Notes: generated from the letters alone by a model not told the origin. Counted from the stretch's first letter, positions 34,995-44,639 are shown. The stretch: 64,000 nt of DNA from an uncultured Sinobacteraceae bacterium (GCA_903822975.1 CAIJRD010000008.1:62001-126000); one strand, 5' to 3'. Numbers and translations: made by a program.

Positions 34995-35323
34995 TTGCCC
35001 ACCATGCGCAAGGGCCGCCGAAGTCGCTGCACGCGCTCGTACGTCGGGACCGCGACCTGCGGAACATCATCGACGCAACACCGCTCGCATTGACCGCACT
35101 GTTGCTGTTCTCCCGGCGCGGCGGCTGCTCGATCTGCTCGACATCGCAGAGAAGCCGGGCGCTTCGTCTGCGATTCCGCTTGTCGTGGCGCTGGCGTTAA
35201 GTGTCAAGGCGCGCACCGAGCGCGTGTCGATAATGGGTTCAATTGCGGCGTCAGCCGAGCCCGGCGGCGCACACGATGCGACGTCGCAGGAACAAAGCCG
35301 CAGAGCGGCCGAGGGGGATCGAC
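34995..35323. other. Intergenic region upstream of the penicillin acylase-family gene
   Basis: About 330 bp with no supported gene. A GATAAT at 35229-35234 could be a -10 element for the downstream gene, without a clear -35. The strong Shine-Dalgarno GAGGGGG at 35311-35317 belongs to the next gene. Confidence 0.45.
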
Positions 35324-38300
35324 ATGCAGGGACACATCCAAGGACAAGGACCTTCCGGAATTGCAGCCGCGCGGCGCATGCTCGCCTGCGCCGGCGGTGC
35401 GCTCGGTGCAGGCCTGCTGCTCGGCCTGGCCGCATGCGGCAGTAGCTCGGCCCCTGCGAGCGGCAGCGGCAGCGCCGGTGGCGGCACCTCCGGCAGCGGC
35501 GGCGGCGGCGTGGTCAGCGATGGCAGCAGCATTTATCTGAACGTGCTGCCGCCGGGCAGCAACGGCAATTCCGCTGGCGGCATTGGCTTGCCCCTGCAGG
35601 GCACGCCGTCGCTGTATCCGAAAAACTTCACCGACCAGGCCACGCTCTACGGCGACTTGAGCTACGCGCAGCGCGGACTGACGACCACACCCTGCGCCCC
35701 GCCAACGGATCTGACGCAGCACGTTGCCGCGTCGACCTCGGCCTGCAACTACTTCAAGCACGCCGGCCTCACGCCGGACACCGTGGTCTCGACCGAAACG
35801 CTGACCACCACTTACGGCGGCAGCGTGACGATTCAGCGCGACGGCTGGGGCGTGCCGTTCGTGACCGCCGCGAACCGGCGCGATGCGATGTTCGGCTTCG
35901 GCTATGCCGAGGCCGAAGATCGCCTGTGGCTGCTGGATGTATTGCGCAACGTCGGCCGCGGCACGACTTCCAAGTTTCTCGGGCCCGCGCCGTTCATCTA
36001 TCAACTCGATGCCGGCCTCTCGGTCACCGCCGGCTACAGCGAAGACGAGCTCACCGCGATTGTCGAGCAGACCGCATCGAAGTTCGGCGACCTGGGTCCG
36101 CTGCTGTTGTCGGATGTCGATGCCGATGTTGCCGGCATCAACGCCTACGTCGCCAGCCTCACCGGCAAGAACGCCAGCAAGATTCCGCCGGAGTACGCGA
36201 TTCTGAAACAGGGCGGCTTCCCGACCGCGCCGTTCAATCGCAACGACATCGTTGCGTCTGCGATTCTGGTGCAGTCGCTGTTCGCTGTGGGCGGCGGCAG
36301 CGAGAACGTCAACGAACTGCTGTTGCAGCAGATTGATCCCAGCTTCACCGCCGGTGCGAGTTCGGTACCGGTGGCGGCCTGCAAGTTCTGGCGCGACATC
36401 CGCCACGCCAACGATCCGCAGGCCACGCGCACGATCGACGACAGTTCGTTCAAGCAGTCGCCGGCCGCACTCGACGAAAGCTGCCCGATGAATCTGCCGG
36501 CCGGTGCGGCGATCTGGGACAGCGGTAGCTACCAGACCTTCTCCACCTACGATGCCGGCGGTATCAGCCAGAACGGACCGCCGTCGCAGGACCCGGAAAG
36601 CGTCAAGCCCGGCGAGACTCAGGCGCGCGCCGCACAACGCGGCACACCACTGCTCGCCGCCGCGCCGAAGAATGGCAAGACCGAATCGCTGCGGACGATG
36701 TTCGCGAGCCTGCGCGCGGCGTTCGCACCTGCGCACAGCGGAGCGCAGCCGGTGGGCAGCACGCAATCGGTGGCCATTGCGAGCGATGTCGCGCGCGCGG
36801 CCGGCGGAACCAAGACCGGCCAATCTGCTGACGGTTCGATTCACCACGGTAGCGGCACGCAGAGTGGCGCAATCAAGCGCGCGCCGGTGATTGGTACGAA
36901 TCCATATGATCTGCTGCGCCGCGCACTGAAAGCCGGCGGCTTCGGCGTGCCGCACAGCATGTCGAACTGGCAAGCAGTCACAGCTGATCGCACCGTCGAC
37001 GGACATCCGATCGGCATCATGGGTCCGCAGGCGAGCTACTTCGATCCGGAGCTGGAATGGGAAGTGTCGATCCATTCGACCGGTGGCACCGCGCTCGATT
37101 TCAATTCGCGCGGCATCGTTATCGGCAACCTGCCCTACGTGCTGATCGGCCGTGGCGTCGACTACGCCTGGAGCGCGACCTCGGGCGATTCGGATCTGGT
37201 GGATACGCGCGTGTCGAAGATGTGCAACCTCGACGGCAGCAAGCCTTCACGCGAGGACGCCAACGGCGATGGCTTCCCCGATGCCGACGGCTATCTGTAC
37301 GACCTCAAGGACGGCAAGGGCCCGCAGTGCCGGCGCTTCTACAAGCGCGTGGATAGTTGGACGGCCACCCCGACGCTGGCCTCGACCGTTGGCCTCGGTG
37401 GTCCGCTCGCGCCGAAGAAAATCGAGCGCCACATTCTGCGCACGCACTACGGTCCGGTGTTCGCCACCGCCACGGTCAACGGCGAGCCGGTGGCGATTTC
37501 AACACAACGTTCGACCTTCTTCGGCGAGCTCGATACGGCAGTGCCGTTCGCGTTGGCATCGACCTCGACGGTGAATGGCGCGTCCTCGTTCCAGCATCTG
37601 TTCAACGGCGTCACCGGCACGTTCAACTGGCTCTACGTCGACAAGAAGGATGTCGGCTATGTGCAGAGCGGCTTGCTGCCGGTACGCGATGCCGCGCAAT
37701 TGCCGGATCTGCCGGTGTGGGGCGATGGCCGCTACGAGTGGGCTTCGGATCGTGCGCTGTCGTCCGATTTCTTTTCGCGCTACGGCGGCGATGTGTCCTT
37801 CCCGGGCCGCACGGTGCCGGTCGCGGTCAACGGCGGCTCGCTCAATGGCGGCTACTACGAGTTCCAGAACTTCCTGCAATACGGCTCGCATCCGCAGGCG
37901 GTGAATCCGTCGAAGGGTTACATCCTCAGTTGGAACAACCTGCCGAGCAAAGGCTGGTGGGCGGCGGACAACCGCGCCAACATGGGACCGATCCATCGCG
38001 TCGATGCACTCGACAAGCGCTATCAGGCGTTCGTGGCCACCGGGCGCAAGTTCGACTTCGCGAATGTGGTCGAACTCAATGCCGACGCCGCGCATGTCGA
38101 TCTGCGTGGACAGGAACTGCTGCCGCTGCTGTTGCAGCTGATGCAGAAAGACACGCTGAGCAGCGACCAGCAGCAGATCGTCACGCTGATGCAGAGCTGG
38201 CTCGACGACGGTTCCATGCAGTGGATCAACGGCAGCACCGGGCTTGGGGCTTGGCGACGCGACCGCGATCACGATGGCCAGTACGACTATCGCGCGCAGG

Positions 38301-38806
38301 TGGTGCTGATGGACGCCTGGTATCAGCATTTGATGACGCGCGTGACGTCACAGCTCGATACGCTCGATCCGGCCGCCGACGCGCCGGGTCTGAGCTACTG
38401 CGAGAGCAACATCCTGCTATGCCGTTACGACGCGCCGCGCATGCAGGGCTCGGCCTACGAGTTCGGCTGGTTCCAGGTGATGTTCCGCATGCTGCAGATG
38501 GTGCTGGATACACCCGGACACAGCGACTACCAGACGCTGAAATGCGCCGGCAGCGGCACGCTCGGCGACTGTCGCACGGCCGTGCTCGCCGCACTCGACG
38601 ATGCACTCACCGATCTCGGCGGCCTCGGCAACATCTCGAAGTGGGACGGCAAGGCACTCAGCAACGAAGCCGGCGACAAGAACGCCACGGTCGAGAAATA
38701 CGACCAGATCCAATTCACCGACTTCAGCCTGCTCGCCGACCCGGCGATGCCCTGGAGCAACCGGCCGACCTATCAGCAGGTGATCGAAGTCACCAACGGG
38801 CGCTGA
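35324..38806 (+). CDS. Very large penicillin acylase family (Ntn-hydrolase) lipoprotein
   Basis: A 1160-residue Ntn-hydrolase (usual members are about 750-850). Such enzymes self-cleave into two chains and hydrolyse amide bonds of acyl-homoserine lactones, lipopeptides or beta-lactams. The start ATG 35324 has GAGGGGG upstream. The signal ends in a lipobox (LLLGLAAC, Cys38), followed by a Gly/Ser-rich linker. The alpha part includes DGWGVPFVTAANRRDAMFGFGYAEAEDRLWLLD (quoted: GWGVPFVTAANRRDAMFG, YAEAEDRLWLLD). The beta-chain nucleophile is Ser547 in SNWQAV, after a long low-complexity spacer (about 420-540). About residues 644-657 read DANGDGFPDADG, a thrombospondin/dockerin-like Ca2+ loop. Substrate unknown; surface anchoring suggests work on external or periplasmic amides. 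Confidence 0.88.
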   Translation: MQGHIQGQGPSGIAAARRMLACAGGALGAGLLLGLAACGSSSAPASGSGSAGGGTSGSGGGGVVSDGSSIYLNVLPPGSNGNSAGGIGLPLQGTPSLYPKNFTDQATLYGDLSYAQRGLTTTPCAPPTDLTQHVAASTSACNYFKHAGLTPDTVVSTETLTTTYGGSVTIQRDGWGVPFVTAANRRDAMFGFGYAEAEDRLWLLDVLRNVGRGTTSKFLGPAPFIYQLDAGLSVTAGYSEDELTAIVEQTASKFGDLGPLLLSDVDADVAGINAYVASLTGKNASKIPPEYAILKQGGFPTAPFNRNDIVASAILVQSLFAVGGGSENVNELLLQQIDPSFTAGASSVPVAACKFWRDIRHANDPQATRTIDDSSFKQSPAALDESCPMNLPAGAAIWDSGSYQTFSTYDAGGISQNGPPSQDPESVKPGETQARAAQRGTPLLAAAPKNGKTESLRTMFASLRAAFAPAHSGAQPVGSTQSVAIASDVARAAGGTKTGQSADGSIHHGSGTQSGAIKRAPVIGTNPYDLLRRALKAGGFGVPHSMSNWQAVTADRTVDGHPIGIMGPQASYFDPELEWEVSIHSTGGTALDFNSRGIVIGNLPYVLIGRGVDYAWSATSGDSDLVDTRVSKMCNLDGSKPSREDANGDGFPDADGYLYDLKDGKGPQCRRFYKRVDSWTATPTLASTVGLGGPLAPKKIERHILRTHYGPVFATATVNGEPVAISTQRSTFFGELDTAVPFALASTSTVNGASSFQHLFNGVTGTFNWLYVDKKDVGYVQSGLLPVRDAAQLPDLPVWGDGRYEWASDRALSSDFFSRYGGDVSFPGRTVPVAVNGGSLNGGYYEFQNFLQYGSHPQAVNPSKGYILSWNNLPSKGWWAADNRANMGPIHRVDALDKRYQAFVATGRKFDFANVVELNADAAHVDLRGQELLPLLLQLMQKDTLSSDQQQIVTLMQSWLDDGSMQWINGSTGLGAWRRDRDHDGQYDYRAQVVLMDAWYQHLMTRVTSQLDTLDPAADAPGLSYCESNILLCRYDAPRMQGSAYEFGWFQVMFRMLQMVLDTPGHSDYQTLKCAGSGTLGDCRTAVLAALDDALTDLGGLGNISKWDGKALSNEAGDKNATVEKYDQIQFTDFSLLADPAMPWSNRPTYQQVIEVTNGR

Positions 38807-38922
38807 CGCCTGGCGCATTGAGATCGATGGCGGCGGGGTCGCGCGCGACTGAACGCGACGCCGCCATCGCTCACGCGTTGCGCCGGTGACTCAACTCCGA
38901 TGTCGCAATAATCGGGCGCCGC

Positions 38923-39279
38923 TCAGGAGAGCATCATCACGATCAATGCAACCGCTGCCGGCAGCGCCTGCACGAACAGGATTTTGCGACTCGCGGTCAT
39001 CGCACCGAACACGCCGGCGACGACCACGCAGCCGAGAAAGAACAGCTTGATCGAAAAGCCGGCGGGTCCGAGTAGCAGACCCCAGACCAGCCCAGCAGCG
39101 AGGAAGCCGTTGTAGAGCCCCTGGTTCGCTGCCAGCGCTTTTGAAGCGCTGCTGAATTCTGCGGTGAGCCCGAACGTCTTGCGGCCGTAAGGCGTGTCCC
39201 ACAGGAACATTTCCAGAATCAGAAAATACACATGCAGCACGGCCACCAGTGCGACCAGCACATTGCCTGCGATCGACAT
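38923..39279 (-). CDS. DUF1304 family small membrane protein
   Basis: A 118-residue protein with four predicted membrane helices: SIAGNVLVALVAVLHVYFL, a short loop with WDTPYGRKTFGL, NQGLYNGFLAAGLVWGLLL, FFLGCVVVAGVFGA and VQALPAAVALIVMML. The motifs HxYFxxLEMFLW and NQGLYNGFLA are those of DUF1304. Function is not known. ATG 39279 has GGGAGA 5 nt upstream. It stands between two convergent/divergent secreted-hydrolase genes and shows no operon partner. Confidence 0.88.
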   Translation of the reverse strand: MSIAGNVLVALVAVLHVYFLILEMFLWDTPYGRKTFGLTAEFSSASKALAANQGLYNGFLAAGLVWGLLLGPAGFSIKLFFLGCVVVAGVFGAMTASRKILFVQALPAAVALIVMMLS

Positions 39280-39625
39280 TCTGTTCTCCCCTTTCGTGTA
39301 TTCGCGGCCGGCGGCGCCACGCGCTGTCTTCCCGGCTCCCAAATGCATGCTACGCGGGTCGCGAACGGCGTTGTTGATGAAGTCTCATCGGCGAGTAGCC
39401 GAGGTGCGATTCGGCCAAGGCGCAATGGCGCGCCATCGCCCGCCATCGCCCCGCCGTCTCCCTGCCGTCGCCCCACGCCGCCCCACGTCTCCGCGACGTT
39501 GCCTGCTCCCGCGCCGCGCTCGTTGACCGAGTGCCGGGCGGTGCTATGCGGCTTTGCAACATTGCAGTAATGTGACAATCGAACGAACGCCGACGAGAGC
39601 GAACGTCACAGAGGAGAACAGGGCC
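39280..39625. other. Divergent intergenic region with a C/G-rich low-complexity tract
   Basis: A 346-bp region between the DUF1304 and phosphoesterase genes. Positions 39428-39495 are a degenerate repeat of about 10-12 nt (GCCATCGCCC, GCCATCGCCCC, GCCGTCTCCCT, GCCGTCGCCCCA). A small dyad ACATT-GCAGT-AATGT lies at 39559-39573, where an operator could be. No gene is supported. Confidence 0.5.
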
Positions 39626-41041
39626 ATGTCGAAGCGCAACGACCGTGAGCAATCCGGCGACCGTCTGCAGCAAGCTTCCGATCCACGCAATCCGCAGCGG
39701 CGCCGCTTCATTGCCGCCGCAGCAGCCGCGGCGGCTGGCGGTCTGCTATTGCCGGGTTGCGGCGGCGGTAGCAGCGATGCATCGCTGACCAGCGTCGGCG
39801 CCGAAGCGCTGCCGGCGCCAGAAGCCAGCGGCATCGATCACGTCGTGCTGGTGATGATGGAGAACCGCTCCTTCGATCACTTTCTCGGCTGGGTTCCCGG
39901 CGCCGATGGACGCCAGGCCGGCACGATCCTGAAGGACAGCAAGGGTCGTGCATACCAGAGCTACGACCTCGCGCCGAATTTCCAGAACTGCAATCTGGCC
40001 GATCCTGATCACAGCTACGCCGGCGGTCGCACCGAGATCAATGGCGGCGCGATGGATGGCTTCCTGCTCACGCAACCGGCCGGCGATACCTTTCCGATCG
40101 GCTACTACACCGGCGACAGCCTGCCTTTCTTCAAAGGTTGCGCGGATCACTGGACGATTTGCGACCGCTACTTCAGCGGCATCCTCGGGCCCACCACACC
40201 GAACCGCATCTACATGCACGCCGGTCAGACCGATCGCATCAAGAACACCAGCAAGAACTCGACGCTGCCTACGGTGTGGGATCGTTTGCAGGGTGTCGGC
40301 GCCTCGATGGCTTACTACTATCTGGATGTGTCCTACACCGCGTTCTGGGGCAAGAAGTACAAGAGCTTCTCACAGAAATTCGACACGTTCGCGAGCGACG
40401 TTGCCAATGGAAAGCTGGCCAACCTGACCTATATCGATTCCGTCGGCACCGATCTGCACGAAGGCTTCGGCGTGTCGAAGGACGATCATCCTTACGCCGA
40501 CATCCGTGACGGGCAGGCATTCCTCAACAGCATCTACAACACGCTGCGGCAGAGTCCGTTGTGGGAGAAGACGCTGCTGATCATCAACTACGACGAATGG
40601 GGCGGCTTCTACGATCACGTGACGCCGCCGTTTGCACCGGTGTCGCCGCTGGAGTTCGCGGCCACCGGCAACGACGGCCGCCTCGGCTGCCGCGTGCCTT
40701 GCATGCTGATCGGACCGCGTGCGCGCCGTGGCCATGTCGAACACAGCCAGTTCGACCCGAACTCGATTCTGAATTTCCTCGCCTGGCGCTTTGGCTTTGC
40801 ACCGCTGGGCGCACGCGCGAGTTCCACCAGCATTGCGGCTGCCTTGGACTTCAGCAGCACGCCGAACCTGCAAGCACCGGGCTTCGATGTGCCGGCCGGG
40901 CCGTTCGGCAAGTTCGGCGGATTCTGCCTGCCGCTCGGCGAACTCGGCGCGCTCGATGTCGTGCGTCAACGTCGCGCCGAACACGAAGACGAGTTGAACG
41001 AGCTGCGCGCGCTGGCGCGGCAATCGGGGTTTGGCAGCTAG
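39626..41041 (+). CDS. Tat-exported phosphoesterase (phospholipase C/acid phosphatase AcpA superfamily)
   Basis: A 471-residue periplasmic or surface phosphoesterase. The signal is twin-arginine (PQRRRFIAAAAAAAAGG) and ends in LPGCGGG, which could also be a lipobox. The active-site motif MMENRSFDHFLGW is shared with phospholipase C and AcpA; IINYDEWGGFYDHVTPP and IGPRARRGHVEHSQ supply further metal-binding residues. ATG 39626 follows GAGGAGA. It is 11 bp upstream of a second member of the family with different export, so the two are one operon. Substrate could be a phospholipid head group or a phosphomonoester. Confidence 0.9.
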   Translation: MSKRNDREQSGDRLQQASDPRNPQRRRFIAAAAAAAAGGLLLPGCGGGSSDASLTSVGAEALPAPEASGIDHVVLVMMENRSFDHFLGWVPGADGRQAGTILKDSKGRAYQSYDLAPNFQNCNLADPDHSYAGGRTEINGGAMDGFLLTQPAGDTFPIGYYTGDSLPFFKGCADHWTICDRYFSGILGPTTPNRIYMHAGQTDRIKNTSKNSTLPTVWDRLQGVGASMAYYYLDVSYTAFWGKKYKSFSQKFDTFASDVANGKLANLTYIDSVGTDLHEGFGVSKDDHPYADIRDGQAFLNSIYNTLRQSPLWEKTLLIINYDEWGGFYDHVTPPFAPVSPLEFAATGNDGRLGCRVPCMLIGPRARRGHVEHSQFDPNSILNFLAWRFGFAPLGARASSTSIAAALDFSSTPNLQAPGFDVPAGPFGKFGGFCLPLGELGALDVVRQRRAEHEDELNELRALARQSGFGS

Positions 41042-41052
41042 AATTGCGGTGC

Positions 41053-42804
41053 ATGACGTTCGATCGATCCCAGCCACGAGGGCGCGCGCAACTGCGGCTT
41101 GGTGCTGCAGCGCTGCTGGTGTTCGCCACGAGTTCTGCCTTTGCCGCAGCGGCCGAGCCGCACGCGGCAGCGAAGCCACGCACGACATCGCATGAAAACG
41201 CGGCGCTGACGCGCGCGCTGCAGCGGCGCCTGCAAACGATCGTCGTGATCTACGCCGAGAACCGCAGCTTCGACAATCTCTACGGCAACTTCTCGGGTGC
41301 TGCTGGCCTCAACGAAGTGATCGATGCCGACGGCAAACCTTTGCCGACTTACATTCCGCAGAAGGATCGCGACGGCACGCTGCTGGCAACGCTGCCACAA
41401 ACCTGGGGTGGGGTCACCGCCGCCGGTGAAGCGCCGGTGGTCACGCAGGCGCAGAGCGCCGGCTTGCCGAATGCGCCGTTCGCGATTGAATCCGCGTTTG
41501 CGACGGCGGCCGGCGCGCCGCTCTCCAGTGCTGGCGTCACGCGCGATCTGGTTCACCGCTTCTACGAAAACCAGATGGAGATCGACGGCGGCAGCAACGA
41601 CGGTTTCGCCGCGTGGTCGAATGCCGGCGGCCTTGCACTCGGCCACTTCGACCATCACCGTTCGGCGCTGTACCAACTGGCGCAGCGCTATGTGCTGGCA
41701 GATCACTTTTTTCAGGGCGCGTTCGGCGGCTCGTTCCTGAATCACCAGTATCTGATCTGTGCCTGCGCGCCGGAATATCCGCATGCCGATGCGCCGGCGA
41801 GCGGCGCGCACCCGAGCATCACGCAACTCGATCGCGACGCAGACGGTGCTTACCTGCCGCGGCTTACGACGAGTGCGAAATCACCCGCATCGGCTCTGGC
41901 CGGGCCGCCGAATTACGTTGCAACCGGCACCATCAGCCCCGACAACTATTTCGGCGATCAGCGCTACTACGCCGTCAACACGATGCAGCCGGCGTATCAG
42001 CCGAGCGGCGTGGTGCCGGCCGACGCCGAACATCTGGCGTATGCGAAGCCGTCGGACGACACCACGCTACCGCCGCTGACGCACGCCACTATCGGCGATC
42101 TGCTGAGTGCGGCCGGCGTGCGCTGGAAATGGTACGCAGGCGCATGGAATGCCGCAGTGGCCGACGGTGAGCAGGCGCCCGATGCGACGCGCCGCGTGAT
42201 CTACACGCCGTCCGCGCCGCGCGGCACACCCGACTTCCAGCCGCACCACGCGCCGTTCAACTACTACGCCGCGTTCGATCCGCTGACGCAGGCCGACGCG
42301 CGGCGCGCGCACCTGCAGGATTACGAAGACCTGCTGCGCGATCTGCATGCGGGCACGCTGCCGGCGGTCGCGTTCTACAAGCCGCAGGGCAATCTCAATC
42401 AGCACGAGGGCTATGCCAATCTCGACGACGGCGATCGCCATATCGCCGAACTCGTGCGGCAACTTCAAGCAAGCCCGCAATGGCCGCACATGCTGATCGT
42501 GATCACCTACGACGAGTTCGGCGGCGTCTGGGATCACGTGGCACCGCCGCAAGGCGATCTGCTCGGACCCGGCACGCGCATTCCGGCAATCTTGATTTCG
42601 CCGTATACGCGGCGCGGTGGTGTCGATCACACGCCGTACGACACCGCCTCGATCCTGCGGCTGATCACGCGCCGCTTTGGACTACCGAGCCTCGACGGCA
42701 TTCTCGCTCGCGATGCCGCGCTGCAATCGCACGGCGCGCCACCAATGGGCGATCTGACGGCGGCGCTGAACCTGGGTACGAAGCAGCGACACCAAGTGCA
42801 TTGA
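41053..42804 (+). CDS. Sec-exported AcpA-like acid phosphatase/phosphoesterase
   Basis: A 583-residue member of the same phosphoesterase superfamily, but with an ordinary Sec signal peptide (LGAAALLVFATSSAFAAAAEP). Motifs: VIYAENRSFDNLYGNF (nucleophile region), ALGHFDHHRS and ADHFFQGAFGGSFLNHQYLI, then ITYDEFGGVWDHVAPP and SPYTRRGGVDH. The long central insert and the LGHFDHH/GSFLNHQYLICACAP features match the AcpA acid phosphatase branch (Francisella/Burkholderia type). ATG 41053 lies 11 nt after the upstream stop. The stop lies inside a 9-bp inverted repeat. Confidence 0.9.
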   Translation: MTFDRSQPRGRAQLRLGAAALLVFATSSAFAAAAEPHAAAKPRTTSHENAALTRALQRRLQTIVVIYAENRSFDNLYGNFSGAAGLNEVIDADGKPLPTYIPQKDRDGTLLATLPQTWGGVTAAGEAPVVTQAQSAGLPNAPFAIESAFATAAGAPLSSAGVTRDLVHRFYENQMEIDGGSNDGFAAWSNAGGLALGHFDHHRSALYQLAQRYVLADHFFQGAFGGSFLNHQYLICACAPEYPHADAPASGAHPSITQLDRDADGAYLPRLTTSAKSPASALAGPPNYVATGTISPDNYFGDQRYYAVNTMQPAYQPSGVVPADAEHLAYAKPSDDTTLPPLTHATIGDLLSAAGVRWKWYAGAWNAAVADGEQAPDATRRVIYTPSAPRGTPDFQPHHAPFNYYAAFDPLTQADARRAHLQDYEDLLRDLHAGTLPAVAFYKPQGNLNQHEGYANLDDGDRHIAELVRQLQASPQWPHMLIVITYDEFGGVWDHVAPPQGDLLGPGTRIPAILISPYTRRGGVDHTPYDTASILRLITRRFGLPSLDGILARDAALQSHGAPPMGDLTAALNLGTKQRHQVH

Positions 42805-42833
42805 TCGAAGCGTTGCTCGCGCGGTTCGATCAA
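42801..42833 (+). terminator. Inverted repeat at the end of the phosphoesterase operon
   Basis: TTGATCGAA (42801-42809) and TTCGATCAA (42825-42833) are a perfect 9-bp inverted repeat with a 15-nt loop, and the stop codon lies in the left arm. No T-tract follows, so this is at best a weak or Rho-dependent end structure. Confidence 0.4.
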
Positions 42834-42973
42834 GGCTTCGGCGATACGCTACATCCGTAGATCGGATCGTAGCGCCAAGGCGTCGATGCGCTGCGAGTCG
42901 AGTGCGTTGATCCGCAGCACGGATCGCCTGTTCTGAAACGAACCCTGCGCGACGCCGTTGACCAACTCGGGGC

Positions 42974-43474
42974 TTACGCGGCCGACGGCTCGACGTGCTG
43001 CGGCGGCGTTACGCCGTCGTCGAAGAATTGCAGCGATACCGAGTTCATGCAGTAGCGCAGTCCAGTCGGCTTCGGGCCGTCTTCGAACACGTGGCCGAGG
43101 TGCGAGTCGCAGCGCGCGCAGCGATTCTCGACGCGGAACATGCCGTAGCTGCGGTCTTCAATATCCCTGACGTGCGCGGCGTCCACCGGCGCGAAGAAGC
43201 TCGGCCAGCCGGTGCCGGAATTGAATTTGGCCTTGGAGCTGAACAAGGGCAGACCACACAGACGGCAGGCGTAAACGCCTTCGCGCTTGTTGTCGAGCAG
43301 GCCGCCACAGAATGCCGGCTCGGTGCCCTGGCTCAGCAGCACGCGCCGCTCTTCTCCGGTCAAGCCCTTCGCCAGTTCCGCGCGCGTTGCCGCACTCAAG
43401 GGGCGCAGATCGTAACCGCTGGCGGACTGCGCGCGCGTGTTTCCGGCGACGCTGGCAACTTCATTCATCTTCAT
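42974..43474 (-). CDS. msrB: Peptide-methionine (R)-S-oxide reductase
   Basis: Repairs methionine-R-sulfoxide in proteins. The 166-residue product has the zinc-binding CxxC pairs (CRLC, CARC), the conserved NSGTGWPSFF and HLGHVF, and the catalytic Cys in RYCMNSVSL. No signal peptide is visible, so it acts in the cytoplasm. ATG 43474 has AGGAG at 7 nt. It is followed on the same strand by nothing closer than the phosphoesterase stop; msrA lies 180 bp upstream on the same strand, so the two may be co-regulated. The N-terminal 25 residues are longer than in E. coli MsrB. Confidence 0.96.
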   Translation of the reverse strand: MKMNEVASVAGNTRAQSASGYDLRPLSAATRAELAKGLTGEERRVLLSQGTEPAFCGGLLDNKREGVYACRLCGLPLFSSKAKFNSGTGWPSFFAPVDAAHVRDIEDRSYGMFRVENRCARCDSHLGHVFEDGPKPTGLRYCMNSVSLQFFDDGVTPPQHVEPSAA

Positions 43475-43596
43475 CGACTGCTCCTGGGTACAGGCTGCAT
43501 CACATGGTTCATTGGCCGCATGCTGAGCCGGCCGTCATAGCGCATTCAAGGTCGCCGCGACGATCGGCTGTTTCTGCGGACTCCATCTGCACGCGC

Positions 43597-43662
43597 GTTA
43601 CTGGCGCCACGTAACTTGCGAGACGTGACTGGCACCACGTCACTGGCGCCCCGTTACTTACG
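43597..43662. repeat. Degenerate 14-nt tandem repeat overlapping the msrA 3' end
   Basis: Nearly five copies at exact 14-nt spacing: GTTACTGGCGCCAC (43597), GTAACTTGCGAGAC (43611), GTGACTGGCACCAC (43625), GTCACTGGCGCCCC (43639) and a partial GTTACTTACG (43653). The last copy contains the msrA stop (43654-43656) and its final codons, and the array extends downstream of it. Confidence 0.85.
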
Positions 43663-44280
43663 TAGGTACTCGCCGTATTTCTGCTTCAGCTTTTCGACCT
43701 TCGGCGTCGACACGCCAGCGATGTACGGCTGATTCGGATGCAGCTCGGCGTAGTTCTGGTGGTAGGCCTCGGCGTTGTAGAATGCTTTCAAAGGCACCAC
43801 TTCGGTCACGATCGGCTGCGTGTAGACGCCGGCCTTGCCGAGCTGCTCGATATACGCTCGCGCGACCTCGGCCTGCGCCTCGCTCTCGAAGAAAATCGCG
43901 GAACGATACTGGCGGCCGTGATCGTTGCCCTGACGATTCAGCTGCGTCGGATCGTGCGCCACCGAGAAGAAGATCTTCAGCAACCGCCCATAGCTGATCC
44001 GGCTCGGGTCATATTCGATCTTCACCACTTCGGCATGATCGGTACGACCGCTGCAGACGGTTTCGTAGTCGGCGGTGGTCGCGGTTCCGCCGCTGTAGCC
44101 GGAGGTCAGCGACAGCACGCCGTCGAGTTGCTTGAACACCGCTTCCACGCACCAGAAACAGCCGGCGGCGAACACCGCGGTCTGCGGGCTGGCGGCGGCA
44201 GCGAGATCGCGCGCCGGGTCCGGAAAGGCGCCCTTGCCGGTGGCGCGGCTGGCGCCGGGTAAATCGCAGCTCAGATCCAT
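43654..44280 (-). CDS. msrA: Peptide-methionine (S)-S-oxide reductase
   Basis: Repairs methionine-S-sulfoxide. The 208-residue product contains the active-site GCFWCVE (about residues 40-46), TSGYSGG, YETVCSGRTDHAEVV and DPTQLNRQGNDHGRQYRS, all diagnostic of MsrA. ATG 44280 is preceded by AGGAG at 8 nt. There is no signal peptide. The C-terminal extension (NQPYIAGVSTPKVEKLKQKY) is of the standard E. coli-like type. It lies upstream of msrB on the same strand and probably in the same transcript, giving both stereospecific repair enzymes together. Confidence 0.97.
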   Translation of the reverse strand: MDLSCDLPGASRATGKGAFPDPARDLAAAASPQTAVFAAGCFWCVEAVFKQLDGVLSLTSGYSGGTATTADYETVCSGRTDHAEVVKIEYDPSRISYGRLLKIFFSVAHDPTQLNRQGNDHGRQYRSAIFFESEAQAEVARAYIEQLGKAGVYTQPIVTEVVPLKAFYNAEAYHQNYAELHPNQPYIAGVSTPKVEKLKQKYGEYLRK

Positions 44281-44639
44281 TTCGTTTCTCCTGGTTCGAA
44301 GGCAGGCCCCGCGAAGGCTTCGGCGGGCACCGCATGGGCTTCAATATTGGAACGCTATCTGAAAAGAAAAGTCCTCGCGCGTCTGTACCTCTGCGTTCGG
44401 CTTTGATGTTCAGGCATACGAGGGCACTCCAAGCTGACGCACGCGTCAGCCGTCTGGCCCTGCGGACATCGCTGCACGTCGGTGCAGCACTGCCTTTTTA
44501 CAAGCGATTGGCGCAATAATTCAGGTATCCAGCGCGGGACCACCCGGCGGACCGATCGATAGCCGGGCCCTTGAGCCGCGGGCTCGAACGGCAAGCATCG
44601 GCATCCAGAAAAAACAGTGCGGTTCAGGAGAGACATCAG
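44281..44639. other. Divergent intergenic region between msrA and the CocE-like lipoprotein gene
   Basis: A 359-bp non-coding stretch. An inverted repeat GCTGCAC-GTCG-GTGCAGC lies at 44471-44488, followed after 5 nt by a T-run, about 150 bp upstream of the lipoprotein start. It may be a regulator site or a terminator-like hairpin. No gene is supported. Confidence 0.45.
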
